NCBI RefSeq assembly: GCF_016056305.1
Contig: NZ_JAECZC010000007.1
Location: 191,022 to 255,021, forward strand
From: Amazonocrinis nigriterrae CENA67
GTDB taxonomy: Bacteria; Cyanobacteriota; Cyanobacteriia; Cyanobacteriales; Nostocaceae
Direction of reading: 5' to 3'
Length of the DNA: 64,000 nt
A program made the position numbers and the translations under genes. The notes beneath the pieces were generated by a model that saw only the letters and a program-made list of their open reading frames with translations, was not told where the DNA came from and did not search any database. Positions 63,395-64,000 of this stretch are shown one piece after another; positions within the stretch are counted from its first letter, which is position 1; each line of letters begins with the position of its first letter.

Positions 63395-64000
63395 ATGGTT
63401 GGTGTGACCTCAATTGAAGTCAAGGAAAGTTTGGATGATTTGGTAGAAAGGTTGCGTCAAGCCGAAACAGCAACAGCAAAAGAACGTTAGCAAGTACTGT
63501 ACTGGCTCAAACAGGAGAATGCACCGACGAGAACTGCGATCGCCAAAGCCATCGGGAAACATCGCAACACAAAAAGCAGAAGCCGCAACAGCCAGAGTCC
63601 TTTAAAAAAAACTTGCAGATGACCTGGAGTTGTTGAGTCAGTATGATCGGCAAGTTCGCCAACAAGAACGCCCAATTCGCTACTTCGCTGACTTTGGAGA
63701 GTCGTTTTGGACTGCATACACTGCTCGGACGCTTGATTAGTGCCTGTGGAGTCAAACCCATAGGAGCATGGCAGTGGTTATTCAAAGCCTTTTGGCTCTC
63801 TGGTGCGGTTGAACCTGCAACAGGAGAATCCTTTTTTTTACAGTTTTCTCATGTTGATAGCATTGGGTATCAACAGTTTTTAAATGAATTTTCTCAAGCA
63901 TATCCAGATAGTCTCAACATTCTTCAAGTTGATCAAGGGCGCTTTCATACAAGTAAGCATCTGATTTTGCCTGAGAATGTGATGAGAGTTGTTTCAACCA
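63395..64000 (+). pseudogene. IS630-family transposase, decayed and cut by window end
   Basis: From ATG 63395 the frame MVGVTSIEVKESLDDLVERL, QAETATAKER then a TAG stop. Continuing, QVLYWLKQENAPTRTAIAKA matches the IS630 helix-turn-helix. After frameshifts, ESRFGLHTLLGRLISACGVK, FWLSGAVEPATGESFFLQFS and YPDSLNILQVDQGRFH match the IS630 DDE domain (second acidic residue in LQVDQGRFH). The first catalytic Asp is lost near 63690. It has a premature stop and at least two frameshifts, so it is inactive. Confidence 0.85.

Overview
The window looks like chromosomal DNA of a filamentous, heterocyst-type cyanobacterium (Nostoc/Anabaena group). This is inferred from many GCGATCGC (HIP1) octamers, heptanucleotide tandem repeats (TTCCCAA, TAATGGG types), families of short interspersed palindromic repeats, an ssl1498-type light-harvesting-like protein, a Gly-tailed RRM protein, many hybrid sensor kinases, and a ProcM-like lanthipeptide synthetase with Nif11 leaders. 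No rRNA gene and no CRISPR array were seen.

Layout. 1-1100: the end of one response regulator and a complete CheY-like one. 1100-3340: an accessory patch with IS5 and ISAs1 transposase remnants and a TIR-like (PCTIR/CAP12-type) candidate defence gene. 3340-9600: a second-type glucose-6-phosphate dehydrogenase and a 6-phosphogluconate dehydrogenase, followed by a rearranged segment. There, fragments of a membrane-protein gene and of a ThuA-like gene recur as inverted partial copies, with a degenerate tRNA-Ser and a 201-bp element whose ends resemble Tn7-like/type V-K CAST transposon ends. 9850-14430: small regulators, a REC-PAS-histidine kinase and cupin/VOC proteins. 14480-20098: a 1872-residue multi-PAS/GAF hybrid kinase. 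20642-31766: a complete class II lanthipeptide locus with two Nif11-leader precursors (identical 18-residue cores), LanM, an HlyD-type adaptor, a C39 peptidase/ABC exporter and a second ABC exporter. 32279-35000: a Fur-box-like site, a strong hairpin and a REC-wHTH-Hpt-REC-REC-GGDEF-like regulator. 35400-41700: a truncated LCAT-like gene, an Hsp70-like ATPase, UV endonuclease UvsE, and a solo TnpB element inserted just upstream of uvsE. 42300-48000: a 21-bp minisatellite, two L,D-transpeptidases, KDPG aldolase and phosphoketolase. 48963-52592: a 1209-residue protein with six 102-bp tandem repeats. 52950-62470: mostly housekeeping or conserved genes (ssl1498 family, RRM protein, kinase-like protein, MiaB, SAM hydrolase-like protein, Gfo/Idh/MocA oxidoreductase, cupin). 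62550-64000: decayed mobile DNA (DUF4351 tail, repeat mosaic, IS630 pseudogene).

How genes work together. zwf and gnd (oxidative pentose phosphate), eda (Entner-Doudoroff) and phosphoketolase supply several alternative sugar-breakdown routes in one 45-kb stretch. The lanthipeptide block is self-contained: precursor, modification, leader cleavage and export. An intrinsic-terminator-like hairpin between the precursors and lanM would allow more precursor than enzyme. The most notable unexplained items are the CAST-end-like 201-bp element, the duplicated identical lanthipeptide core, the inverted partial duplication around the tRNA, the TIR-like gene and the Fur-box/hairpin pair.
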